From: Methylobacter sp.
Lineage (GTDB): Bacteria; Pseudomonadota; Gammaproteobacteria; Methylococcales; Methylomonadaceae
Assembly (NCBI GenBank): GCA_026399025.1
Contig: JAPLRU010000060.1
Span: forward strand, 1-43,411
Direction: 5' to 3'
DNA: 43,411 nt
A program made the position numbers and the translations under genes. Shown here piece after piece: positions 1 to 7,572 of this stretch (the first letter of the stretch is position 1; each line of letters opens with the position of its first letter). Below the pieces are notes generated by a model. It saw only the letters and a list, made by a program, of their open reading frames with translations, had not been told where the DNA came from and did not search any database.

Positions 1-643
1 CCACCGAGCCATCGCTCCGTAGCGCGGCAAAGGCGTAGAAATTCGAATAGATTTGACTGACATCAATGCTGCCGTCGAGCTGTGTCGCCACGGCGCTACT
101 GTTGCCACCTTGATAAGGTTCTCCCCAAGTGACCACCGAGCCATCGCTCCGTAGCGCGGCAAAGGCATATTTATTGGAATAAATTTGGCTGACATCGATG
201 CTTCCGTCAAGTTGGGTCGCCACGGCACTGCTGTCGCCGCCCCAAATTTCCCCCCAAGTGACCACCGAGCCATCGCTCCGTAGCGCAGCAAAGGCATGCA
301 TAGTCGAATAAATTTGGTTGACATCGATGGTGCCGTCGAGCTGGGCCGCCACGGCGCTGCTATCGCCACCGTAATGACGCTCCCCCCAAGTGACCACCGA
401 ACCATCGCTCCGTAGCGCAGCAAAGGCATATGGATTAGAATAAATTTGGCTGACATCAATGGTGCCGTTGAGTTGGGCAGCCACAGCGCCGCTGTTGCCA
501 CCATAAGGACCAGATCCCCAAGTGACCACCGAGCCATCGTCTTTAATCACGGCGAAAGCGCTATCATTGCGCCATTCCCCTGAGCTATGCTCTTGAAATA
601 CTTGAGTATTATTAGTTATTGTAACGGTGTAGTTTGCGGTCAT
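1..643 (-). CDS. RCC1-like repeat protein, 3' end outside window
   Basis: The minus-strand frame is open from the ATG at 643 to the window edge, so only about 214 N-terminal residues are visible. After a short lead (MTANYTVTITNN...) it consists of imperfect repeats of 43-44 residues, encoded by 129-132 bp units, each with the core DGSVVTWG followed by GG(N/D)S-AVA-QL-G-IDVSQIYS and FAALRS. The repeated tryptophan/glycine pattern resembles RCC1-type beta-propeller blades. I see no Sec signal peptide. In related bacteria such proteins often end in RTX calcium repeats and leave by type I secretion, but the C-terminus is not here, so that is inference. A GAGAAG ribosome-binding site lies just upstream. 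The delta-60/RTX protein at 29.6-31.8 kb is of a similar repeat-rich, signal-less kind. Its exact substrate or role is unknown. Confidence 0.75.
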   Translation of the reverse strand, partial: MTANYTVTITNNTQVFQEHSSGEWRNDSAFAVIKDDGSVVTWGSGPYGGNSGAVAAQLNGTIDVSQIYSNPYAFAALRSDGSVVTWGERHYGGDSSAVAAQLDGTIDVNQIYSTMHAFAALRSDGSVVTWGEIWGGDSSAVATQLDGSIDVSQIYSNKYAFAALRSDGSVVTWGEPYQGGNSSAVATQLDGSIDVSQIYSNFYAFAALRSDGSV

Positions 644-952
644 AATGCTTCTCTAAGATGTGAAAGGGCTGGGCGTAATCTACATGCGCCACAAGGCGGA
701 GCCGGTAGAGCGAACCAACGCAGCATAGCTCAGGCCGCTTACTTTTAATTGTAATCGCAAACTAGATTCCATATCCAGCTGACTCAACGTATTGCAACAA
801 CACTGCAACCTAATAAACCCGGATGCCCATAAAGCGCACTGTACTGTTTTCCGACAACACAGCATTATCCACTTCTTTCCGCCTGTTCTGGAACCCCATC
901 TTCTTTAAGCATAGAATCTGATTTTTCTACTATAAAATAGGAGATGATCGAT
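644..952. other. Intergenic, divergent promoters expected
   Basis: This 309-bp stretch separates the minus-strand RCC1-like gene from the plus-strand small lipoprotein, so both promoters should lie here. A 61-codon minus-strand frame at 680-865 has no recognisable features or good ribosome-binding site and I do not call it. I see no operator or repeat that I can name. Confidence 0.4.
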
Positions 953-1174
953 ATGAATAAGATTGTTCAAATATTTTTTAAACGGAAAATAATGATCCTG
1001 ACTTCGGCGGCCGCATTATCAGGTTGTCCGCTCACCGTAAATTTGAATATAGCGACGGACAAACCGATCTCGTTGGTTGTCGATAAGCCGGTCGAAGTGA
1101 AGCTTAATGCCGACATTGCCGTCACCCAACTGCCCCCGGTAAAAGTAGGCGTCGCGCCTAAAGCTAAAAAATAA
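953..1174 (+). CDS. Small predicted lipoprotein
   Basis: A 73-residue protein with a positively charged N-terminus, a hydrophobic stretch and a lipobox (LSGC, Cys at about residue 25), so it is predicted to be lipidated and anchored in the envelope. The mature part is about 48 residues, rich in Val/Lys/Pro, with VDKPVEVKLNADI and a basic tail. I do not recognise a named family. I chose the ATG at 953 because GGAG at 940-943 sits 9 bp upstream. The in-frame ATG at 944 directly abuts that GGAG and is poorly spaced. It stands alone and is followed by a hairpin. The gene appears real on signal peptide and ribosome-binding site alone; its function is unknown. Confidence 0.6.
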   Translation: MNKIVQIFFKRKIMILTSAAALSGCPLTVNLNIATDKPISLVVDKPVEVKLNADIAVTQLPPVKVGVAPKAKK

Positions 1175-1606
1175 AGTCGCTTTCATAGGTTGAGTTAAGC
1201 ATTAGCGATAACTCGACCTATTCGCTTAGCGTATCTATAGCTTATTCACTTTAATACCGGCACTACACCCCAAGTGACCGAAAAGCCCAACATCGCTTGC
1301 AGCTTAAATGGTGCGGGGTCTGAAACGTACTTCTGTTGCATTGTCCGTATTATCGCGTAATATTTAAAGGCTGATCGCACGCCATGCGGCATAATATGGC
1401 AATGTTTTAGTATAAACAGTAAGCCGGCTAACGCTTATTGTTGGATAAGACTCAACAGACATCTCCGCCCGTTACTCTATAAATAATTTATATTCAATAT
1501 CTTAATACCCATTTAACAGCGCTGTTTTTGCTGTAAAGTAATTAAGACCAGCCATTTAACAAAATAACTTATTAAGCTTTGCGATGACAAAGTGTGAGAC
1601 AAGGAT
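1175..1606. other. Intergenic with hairpin; glgX leader
   Basis: 432 bp without a gene. It holds the inverted repeat at 1185-1221 and AT-rich sequence before glgX (1480-1580) where a promoter is expected. I find no copy of the TGTNCG-N4-CGNACA palindrome here. Confidence 0.4.
1185..1221 (+). terminator. Inverted repeat, possible terminator
   Basis: Arms 1185-1197 (ATAGGTTGAGTTA) and 1209-1221 (TAACTCGACCTAT) form a 13-bp stem with one G-T pair and an 11-nt loop. There is no clear T-run, so it could end the lipoprotein transcript or be a decayed copy of the GGTCGGGTTAGC-type repeats seen at 29.5 and 32 kb, which have similar arms. Confidence 0.4.
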
Positions 1607-3724
1607 ATGCAGCAGAAAGAATACCAGTTAAAGCCGGGGAATCCTTATCCTTCGGGCTCCAGAGCTAAAACCAAAGGGGTTAATTTTTCTATTTTCAGTC
1701 GCTATGCGACCCATGTGGAACTTTTACTTTTTGCCACGTCGGACTGCGACGAGCCCTTTCAAACCATCGTGTTGCAGGAAGAAATTAACCGCACTTTCTT
1801 TTCCTGGCATGTTTATGTGACCGGCTTACCGGTGGGTACTTGGTATACTTGGCGCATGGATGGGCCGAACCAAGTCCGTGAAGCGGGCTTGCATTTCGAC
1901 AAGGACAAGCATCTGATCGATCCCTGGGTTCGCGCCGTCAGCCACAAACGCTGGAGCCGCAAAGCGGCATGCCAGCCCGGCGATAATAGGCTGACTTCGA
2001 TGCGTTGCGTTGTTATTGACGAGAATTACGATTGGGAAGACGATGTGCCGCTTCGCGTCCGTAGCGAAAAAGCCATTGTTTATGAGCTGCATGTCGGCGG
2101 TTTTACCAAGCACCCGTCTTCAAACGTAAGCCATCCGGGCACTTTTGCAGGCTTGATTGAAAAAATTCCTTATCTGCAAAAACTCGGCATTACTCACGTT
2201 GAACTGCTGCCGGTCATGGCCTTCGACGAGCAGGATGTGCCTCGATACACGACCGATATGGGGCTAAAAAACTACTGGGGTTACAGCACCCATAGTTTTT
2301 TCAGTCCGCATCCGGGCTACTGCGTTACCCCGGAACAGGGCACTCATGTACAGGAATTTCGCGACTTGGTTAAGGCGCTGCACCGCGCCGGCATCGGCGT
2401 TATTATGGATGTGGTGTTTAATCACACCTCCGAGGCCGGAGCGGACGGCCCGATTATCAACTTTAGAGGCATCGGCGACGATATTTTTTATCATCACGAC
2501 AAATCCGACAAAAGCATTCTTCATGATTACACCGGCTGCGGCAATACGGTCAACGCCAATCATCCCCTGGTATCCAACTTCATTATCAACTGTTTGGAAT
2601 ATTGGGTCAGGGAAATGCATGTCGATGGCTTTCGCTTTGATTTAGCCAGTGCGCTGGCGCGAGGCGAAAACGGTGAAGTCCTGCAAGATCCGCCGTTGCT
2701 GTGGGGTATCGAGCTTTCGGAACAACTCGCCAAAACCAAACTGATTGCCGAAGCCTGGGATGCGGCCGGATTGTACCAAGTGGGCAGTTTTCCCGGTTAT
2801 CGTTGGGCTGAATGGAACGGCAGATACCGGGATGTGGTTCGGCGTTTTGTGCGCGGCGATAAGGGCTTGATCAATGAACTCGCCACCCGCCTCTGCGGCA
2901 GTAACGACTTGTATGGGCACAAAGGCCAGTTGCCCATTAACAGCATAAACTTCGTCACGTGCCACGACGGTTTTACCCTGTACGATTTATTCAGCTACAA
3001 CGAAAAACATAATTATCCTAACGGTGAAAATAATCAGGACGGCTGTAATAATAATTTAAGCTTCAATTGCGGCGTCGATGGGGAAACCGATGATCCTCAG
3101 ATTCTGGCGTTGCGCAGAAAACAGGCAAAAAATGTTTTTGCGATATTACTGCTCAGTCATGGCGTCCCGATGTTGCTGGCCGGCGACGAGCTGTTAAACA
3201 GCCAACGCGGCAACAATAACTGTTATTGTCAGGATAACGAGTTGTCCTGGATAGACTGGCGGATGGCGGAGCAAAATGCGGATATGCTGCGTTTTGTTCA
3301 ATTGATGATTGCATTGCGCCAAAGGCACTCGTCTATCATGCGGCGGCGTTTTCTGACCGGGAAGATTGTCAACGGCAGAGGTATAGCTGAAATACAGTGG
3401 CACGGTATCGAACTCAATAAACCTTTATGGGGCGATCATGAGGCTAAGGTTCTGGCTTTTACCCTGGCGGGCCTTGAACTTAACGAACCCGATCTGCATG
3501 TGGCGATGAATATGTCGGATCAACACATTAATATTGAGTTGCCGGTTATTTCCGGTCGCGTATGGTGTTTGGCTTTAGACACATCACTGAAATCGCCACA
3601 AGATATTGTGCCGTTGCAAGATCAAAAAGCGATGCATGACAATTTTTATCCGGTCAATACCCGGACTATAGTGGTCTTTGAGAATAGGGATTGTATAGAT
3701 ACCTTAGTTGATAAAGCGACGTAA
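1607..3724 (+). CDS. glgX: Glycogen debranching enzyme GlgX (isoamylase type)
   Basis: A 705-residue GH13 isoamylase-type enzyme that hydrolyses alpha-1,6 branches of phosphorylase-limit glycogen in the cytoplasm. An N-terminal CBM48-like region (about 8-100, NPYPSGSRAKTKGVNFSIFS) precedes the TIM barrel. Visible GH13 motifs are DVVFNH (268-273), GFRFDLA with the nucleophile Asp345, IAEAWD with the acid/base Glu382, and TCHDG with Asp454. The length matches the GlgX family (650-720). The start ATG has AAGGA overlapping its immediate upstream region (1601-1605), a tight spacing. No other glg genes are adjacent, so it is a single-gene unit here, followed by a palindromic repeat. I am confident of the enzyme class; the trehalose-pathway homologue TreX is a possible alternative label for the same fold. 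Confidence 0.93.
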   Translation: MQQKEYQLKPGNPYPSGSRAKTKGVNFSIFSRYATHVELLLFATSDCDEPFQTIVLQEEINRTFFSWHVYVTGLPVGTWYTWRMDGPNQVREAGLHFDKDKHLIDPWVRAVSHKRWSRKAACQPGDNRLTSMRCVVIDENYDWEDDVPLRVRSEKAIVYELHVGGFTKHPSSNVSHPGTFAGLIEKIPYLQKLGITHVELLPVMAFDEQDVPRYTTDMGLKNYWGYSTHSFFSPHPGYCVTPEQGTHVQEFRDLVKALHRAGIGVIMDVVFNHTSEAGADGPIINFRGIGDDIFYHHDKSDKSILHDYTGCGNTVNANHPLVSNFIINCLEYWVREMHVDGFRFDLASALARGENGEVLQDPPLLWGIELSEQLAKTKLIAEAWDAAGLYQVGSFPGYRWAEWNGRYRDVVRRFVRGDKGLINELATRLCGSNDLYGHKGQLPINSINFVTCHDGFTLYDLFSYNEKHNYPNGENNQDGCNNNLSFNCGVDGETDDPQILALRRKQAKNVFAILLLSHGVPMLLAGDELLNSQRGNNNCYCQDNELSWIDWRMAEQNADMLRFVQLMIALRQRHSSIMRRRFLTGKIVNGRGIAEIQWHGIELNKPLWGDHEAKVLAFTLAGLELNEPDLHVAMNMSDQHINIELPVISGRVWCLALDTSLKSPQDIVPLQDQKAMHDNFYPVNTRTIVVFENRDCIDTLVDKAT

Positions 3725-3726
3725 AG

Positions 3727-3822
3727 CCCTCTCCAGCGGGAGAGGGTTGGGTGAGGGGGATCTAAAATAAGGAAAAAGTTATTTATATCCCCTCATCCCA
3801 ACCTTCTCCCTGAGGGAGAAGG
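3727..3822. repeat. Palindromic CCCTCTCC/GGGAGAAGG repeat
   Basis: Two hairpins back to back: CCCTCTCC-agc-GGGAGAGGG, then a spacer containing GGGTGAGGGG, then CCCCTCATCCCAACC and TTCTCCC-tga-GGGAGAA. The two halves are themselves inverted relative to each other. This is a REP-like element of a kind common in many bacterial intergenic regions. A related element is at 7433-7506. It may also act as a glgX terminator. Confidence 0.7.
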
Positions 3823-3871
3823 AGCAAATGTCGCTATATTAACTACGGGCTCTATATTTCAACTTAATAAC

Positions 3872-3908
3872 GGATGTTACGCACGGCTGATGGTCGTGCG
3901 TAACATCC
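3872..3908. terminator. Strong hairpin between convergent genes
   Basis: Perfect 14-bp stem: GGATGTTACGCACG (3872-3885) pairs with CGTGCGTAACATCC (3895-3908) over a 9-nt loop. It lies between glgX (+) and the gene at 3930-4349 (-), the position expected for a bidirectional terminator, although no T-run follows. Confidence 0.55.
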
Positions 3909-3929
3909 CGAACTGGGCAGGATAACGGC

Positions 3930-4349
3930 CTATTCTTCGTTTTGCGGCCAAGTAAATATCAAAGAAGTTCTCTTTGTGCCTTTGATCGTTGCCTTTTTAT
4001 GAACAACCTGCCCCTCTCGGTCAACGGCAATGGCATAACGGCCGGGTTTAAGTTTGGCAAACAGCATAGGGCCATCCGATACCGACTCAAGAACGGTATT
4101 ACCTGTTGAATCCGCAACCTGAACCTTCACATCGCTCAGATATTCTCCGGTGCCTTGTATCGAAAACAGCAGGTTCAGATTGTAGTCACCTCGCATAGCT
4201 TGCATCGCATGTTGTTCATCCTCCCCTATCCCGCCGCTGACGAATACAACCTCGCCTTGAGTTTGCGGTTTGATTGAAGACTGCTCTGCAAGCGCGGGTA
4301 ATCCGAACAAATTGCAGGACAGGATAAGCACCCAATATAATTGTTTCAT
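3930..4349 (-). CDS. Periplasmic carboxypeptidase-regulatory-like protein
   Basis: A 139-residue protein with an N-terminal Sec signal peptide (hydrophobic core, LPALA-E cleavage near residue 21). The mature part contains a conserved FVSGGIGEDEQHAMQAMRGDYNLNL segment and then a small beta-rich region (VKVQVADSTGNTVLESVSDGP...LKPGRYAIAVDREGQ) that resembles a carboxypeptidase regulatory-like or transthyretin-like fold. Proteins with this arrangement are exported and of unknown function. It lies 95 bp downstream of the DUF1207 gene on the same strand, so it may be the last gene of the BON-DUF1207 envelope group. It is not an enzyme; there are no catalytic motifs. Confidence 0.75.
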   Translation of the reverse strand: MKQLYWVLILSCNLFGLPALAEQSSIKPQTQGEVVFVSGGIGEDEQHAMQAMRGDYNLNLLFSIQGTGEYLSDVKVQVADSTGNTVLESVSDGPMLFAKLKPGRYAIAVDREGQVVHKKATIKGTKRTSLIFTWPQNEE

Positions 4350-4444
4350 AAATATTGCTCCCTTGAGCCGTGGAAATAAACGACCGCAAATACAAAGTCC
4401 GGTTTTTTCAAAAGCCCCACAGCGCCTTTCCAGACTATCCTCGA

Positions 4445-5578
4445 TTAGAAAAGATAATGCGCCCCCAAACCGATGTATTCCACTTTGTCTTTGTAAAACT
4501 GCCCGCTTGGCGAGAAGCCGTTATAGTATTCCGCCAGAATCTGAAGCTTTCGGCCTAATACCTGCAAGTTTTCAAACTCAACCCCCGCTTTGGCCGATAC
4601 ATCGTAATTCCAGTGATTTTCTTCATGATTTTTAATGTCGGCACCTAGGATGGGCCGCATTGATGCCCACTTCAGGCGCCAAGGGCTGCGAAATTCAATA
4701 CCGTATTGCGCCGACCATATTTTAAGCGCCGAAGGTTCTCTATCGAATAGCCCCTCCCCGCCGCCGTATAAACGTATGCCATAAGGAAATTCATAAGAAA
4801 GCTTCAGATCCACGCCTTCGTAACTGAGGTTCACGCGCTGAAATTTAGTACCTATCTTGCTCAATAGAAATTCGTCGCCAAGATGGGAACTCTGATGGTA
4901 AACCCGACCGAAGCTTGAAAACCGGCCGGCACGTAAGCTTGAGTAGGCCGATACCACGAAATCGGTATTGATTAAATCGCTTGACGGCGCATCCAAGTTG
5001 AAGTCACTAAAAACGCCGGCTTGAATTCCCGCTTCCCACTGCACGCTAGATTTACCGAAGTTACTTCGGTAAAAAGGTATCGTTTCGCCGAAGCTGACCG
5101 AGGCTATATCTCTTCCATCATAATTGTTACTTTGGTAATTGCGGTAAGCGGCCGAAAAATGAGCCCAACGCGGGTCTGCCAATAAAGGTTTGAATAAATG
5201 ACCGGTAGGTAAAAGCCCTGTGGGCAAAGCGATTAATTCATGTGTCGATACCGTCTCATCGGCGGGCACTCGGGCAGACTTTGACGATTCATTAACGAAC
5301 TGCCGGTCAGTAGCTTCCGCTATTTTTACCGAAGTAACGCCGGGAATTTGCGACAATAGCTGTACCGCTTTAGCCCGGTCGCCGGTATTCAGGCTATTTC
5401 CCGGCAAAGTGACAACGCCATTTAGTACCACTAATGAGCGCATATCAAGATTTAAACTCTGCTTCAACACGCCGGCGGCATAACCGGCAAGGTAAGTGTC
5501 GTCATCGGTTGCCGCATAAGTAATGGCTACGGGCAGTCCTAAAAAGCCCAGCACAGCTATGTATCGCAGATAAATCAT
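4445..5578 (-). CDS. DUF1207 outer-membrane protein with N-terminal BON-like region
   Basis: A 377-residue exported protein. The signal peptide ends near AITYA-A (about residue 22). Residues 28-90 (LNLDMRSLVVLNGVVTLPGNS...AVQLLSQIPGVTSVKI) look like a BON domain. From about 115 the sequence matches the DUF1207 family (PTGLLPTGHLFKPLLADPRWAHFSA, YHQSSHLGDEFLL, VNLSYEGVDL), with alternating polar/aromatic strands and a terminal Phe, as in outer-membrane beta barrels. Its ATG overlaps the stop of the upstream BON lipoprotein (ATGA at 5575-5578), so the two are translationally coupled. Family function is unknown. The BON region suggests binding to membrane lipid or to its partner. Placement in a stress-type promoter group is inferred from the palindromic site 5' of the operon. 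Confidence 0.82.
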   Translation of the reverse strand: MIYLRYIAVLGFLGLPVAITYAATDDDTYLAGYAAGVLKQSLNLDMRSLVVLNGVVTLPGNSLNTGDRAKAVQLLSQIPGVTSVKIAEATDRQFVNESSKSARVPADETVSTHELIALPTGLLPTGHLFKPLLADPRWAHFSAAYRNYQSNNYDGRDIASVSFGETIPFYRSNFGKSSVQWEAGIQAGVFSDFNLDAPSSDLINTDFVVSAYSSLRAGRFSSFGRVYHQSSHLGDEFLLSKIGTKFQRVNLSYEGVDLKLSYEFPYGIRLYGGGEGLFDREPSALKIWSAQYGIEFRSPWRLKWASMRPILGADIKNHEENHWNYDVSAKAGVEFENLQVLGRKLQILAEYYNGFSPSGQFYKDKVEYIGLGAHYLF

Positions 5579-6036
5579 TTTTTCACGACCAGATTACTCT
5601 GCACCGATATTACATCCTTCTGGGTGCGCGCCACCTCTATTGCTCTGCTAACGCTGGTCTCGGAATTAACGGTGCCGTTCAAAGTCACTACGCCTTTGTC
5701 GGTAATCACCTCAATACCGGATGCTTTAAGCACGGGATCGTTTACAAACGCCGCTTTAACCTTGGCCGTAATAGCCGAATCATCGATATATTCGCCGGCG
5801 GCCTGAGTCTTGTCTGTTAGCGATTCTTTTGCCGCTTCAATTTTTTGTCCGGCTTCGTCCGCTGCCTGATCAATCTTTTGCTCGGCATTTTCCGCCGCGC
5901 GATCAATCTTCTCTCCTGCCTTTTCTGCGGGACCTTTTTGTTCGCAAGCGCTCAGTCCGAGCACGGCCGCTACACAAGCCATCACAAGAATCCTCTTGGC
6001 TAAATTTTTTTGCGGGTACGCATTAGTCGTCTTCAT
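5575..6036 (-). CDS. BON-domain lipoprotein (OsmY-like)
   Basis: A 153-residue lipoprotein: basic N-terminus, hydrophobic core and lipobox GLSAC (Cys31). Residues 36-82 form a charged alanine-rich helix with repeated E/D-KI-AA patterns, followed by a BON domain at about 83-153 (DDSAITAKVKAAFVNDPVLKASGIEVITDKGVVTLNGTV...VISVQSNLV). BON domains of the OsmY type bind phospholipid and are linked to osmotic or envelope stress. It is the first gene of a minus-strand operon with the DUF1207 gene (4-bp ATGA overlap). An AAGGA ribosome-binding site precedes the ATG. An oriented palindromic operator with a -10-like hexamer lies about 240-280 bp upstream (6273-6315), which would give a long leader. Confidence 0.88.
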   Translation of the reverse strand: MKTTNAYPQKNLAKRILVMACVAAVLGLSACEQKGPAEKAGEKIDRAAENAEQKIDQAADEAGQKIEAAKESLTDKTQAAGEYIDDSAITAKVKAAFVNDPVLKASGIEVITDKGVVTLNGTVNSETSVSRAIEVARTQKDVISVQSNLVVKK

Positions 6037-6272
6037 CGGGTATTCCTTCGATTGTTGTATTTAAGAAAATGCACCGCGTGGCATAGTGGTGCGCCATAAT
6101 TATTCAGAATCCCTTCTTGCCAAAAGGAAGATTTTTAAATAACCCTCTTGACCGCCTTGTTTTGCCTCTTCGGTTTTAAAGAAAAGGCAACTACTTACAG
6201 TGTCCCTGTTAGAGAAAACCGGCAGGGGAACACGTCTTTGGCGTAAACGCAGTGAGCCAAAATCACGCATCA

Positions 6273-6315
6273 AATGTAACGTCAAGATCAGCTGCTGTCT
6301 GTACGCTATCGCACA
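6273..6315 (-). promoter_or_regulatory. Palindromic operator A plus -10-like box, toward BON operon
   Basis: TGTACGCTATCGCACA at 6300-6315 (plus strand) is a full match to TGTNCGNTANCGNACA. On the minus strand it reads TGTGCGATAGCGTACAGAC, pointing to the BON operon. TACATT (minus strand, 6273-6278) lies where a -10 box is expected, about 30 bp from the dyad centre. The rest of the 502-bp gap 6037-6538 is leader for the BON operon and upstream region of the copper protein; a short frame at 6100-6351 is not supported. Confidence 0.55.
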
Positions 6316-6538
6316 TAAGGCTTGTGCCGGTGACGGTATACTTCTGAGCAAAGCAGGTCGATTTCGGCATTACTTAATCGTCGAAAAGCTTACGCAGACT
6401 GTATGTGTTCTGCCGTACCGACCGTCACGCGGTTTGCGGTTAGAGTTTATGCAAGGTTTTACGACCCCAGTCTCGTTCCGAACTTGACGCTTAATAAAGA
6501 CGCATCAATCGTCAACTTTTTTAATTGAGGAGAATCCC

Positions 6539-6940
6539 ATGACTCAACCGACTCAACACTCCGAACGTTCCACGCGCACCGAACATTCGATGCAGGCCAT
6601 GCACTCTCAGAGCCCCATGGCATCGTGCATACAAGCCTGTAATCAATGCCATCAAATTTGTTTGCAAACCGCGATGAACTACTGCCTGAATACCGGGGGC
6701 AAACACGTTGAACCGGAGCACTTTCGTTTGATGATCAACTGCGCCGAAATCTGCCAAACTTCGGCTAACTTCATGCTCAGCAATTCCCGTTTCCATAGCC
6801 GGACTTGCGCAGTCTGCGCCGAAGTCTGCGAAGCTTGCGCCGCGGATTGCAGAATGATCGGCGGTATGGATGAGTGCGTCCAAGCCTGTGAAGACTGCGC
6901 TGAAAGCTGCCGGCAAATGGCAACCATGGCTCAGCACTAA
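6539..6940 (+). CDS. Csp-like four-helix-bundle copper storage protein
   Basis: A 133-residue cysteine-rich protein with 16 Cys (30, 34, 37, 41, 49, 68, 72, 90, 93, 97, 100, 104, 113, 117, 120, 124) arranged as CxxxC and CxxC along predicted helices, the signature of the DUF326/Csp family. Csp proteins, first described in the methanotroph Methylosinus trichosporium, form a tetramer of four-helix bundles that binds many Cu(I) ions along the bundle core. There is no signal peptide, so this resembles cytosolic Csp3 rather than exported Csp1. The N-terminal 25 residues are polar and His/Met-containing. GAGGAG at 6527-6532 is well spaced from the ATG. It is monocistronic. Copper storage for particulate methane monooxygenase is an attractive role but is inferred. 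Confidence 0.87.
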   Translation: MTQPTQHSERSTRTEHSMQAMHSQSPMASCIQACNQCHQICLQTAMNYCLNTGGKHVEPEHFRLMINCAEICQTSANFMLSNSRFHSRTCAVCAEVCEACAADCRMIGGMDECVQACEDCAESCRQMATMAQH

Positions 6941-7432
6941 AAGCGGAAACCGAATCCAGGCTATTGTTATCGATCATGACCCTGGTGGCATCCGGTGACA
7001 TGGCGCAGTTACCGGTCGCGGCGGGCGTTGTACGGCTCCCCACCCGATCCGATTCTCAGCGTGAACATCGCTCCGGCGGTACGGGGCGCGGGAGCCCAAT
7101 GCTGTTGACTTAAGCGCTACAAAGCCCTCTCCGGAGGGAACCTGTCCCCTTAAATCAACAGTATTGACGCGACGCTTACACACCTGTAGCGCCTCATCGC
7201 GGGCCTGGTCCGCTGCTACCAAGCGGTGACGCCGGAATCCGGGAACGACAGTAAAATATGCTCCGCCCCATCAATTTGAAAGTGCGGGCAGCCCATAAAA
7301 ACTCACCTTAGTTACAAATTACTAAAAATACAAAACCGTGGCGTGTTTGGAGTGCTTTTTTTCACTTAAAACGCCTACTGTTGGTGCGTTAGGCGCAGGC
7401 GAAGACAGCACTTCTGGTCGCTATTCAGTCCT
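6941..7432. other. Non-coding stretch after the copper protein
   Basis: I see no supported gene. Minus-strand frames at 6777-7043 and 6974-7222 lack family features and overlap shadow sequence. The region is GC-rich to 7260 and then becomes AT-rich, which may mark an old junction. No operator of the shared palindromic type is present. Confidence 0.4.
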
Positions 7433-7506
7433 CCTCTTTAAAAAAGAGGGGTTAGGGAGATTTTTTCAATAAACTCCCCTCAATCCCCCTTTTTCAAAGG
7501 TGGAGG
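7433..7506. repeat. Palindromic repeat CCTCTTT/AAAGAGG
   Basis: CCTCTTTAAAAAAGAGG hairpin, then GGTTAGGGAG, a TTTTTT-containing spacer, CTCCCCTCAATCC, and a degenerate CCCTTTTTCAAAGGTGG hairpin. The layout (hairpin, spacer, inverted hairpin) is the same as the repeat at 3727-3822 with different bases, so they are probably related REP-like elements. Confidence 0.6.
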
Positions 7507-7572
7507 TGAATGAGTAGTAACTCATTTAAATTGAAAGTGCTGAATATTAATCCAATAACATAGAATGCGGCG

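Noticed and set aside
1-543. Regular 129-132 bp repeats at the left edge as a CRISPR or satellite
   Set aside because: The repeats stay in frame and encode a protein blade (DGSVVTWG); unit size and lack of unique spacers exclude CRISPR.
6100-6351. 83-codon minus-strand frame as a gene
   Set aside because: It covers operator A and the presumed BON leader, has no recognisable domain and an arginine-rich composition typical of shadow frames.
6974-7222. 82-codon minus-strand frame after the copper protein
   Set aside because: No ribosome-binding site, no family pattern, and low-complexity basic composition.
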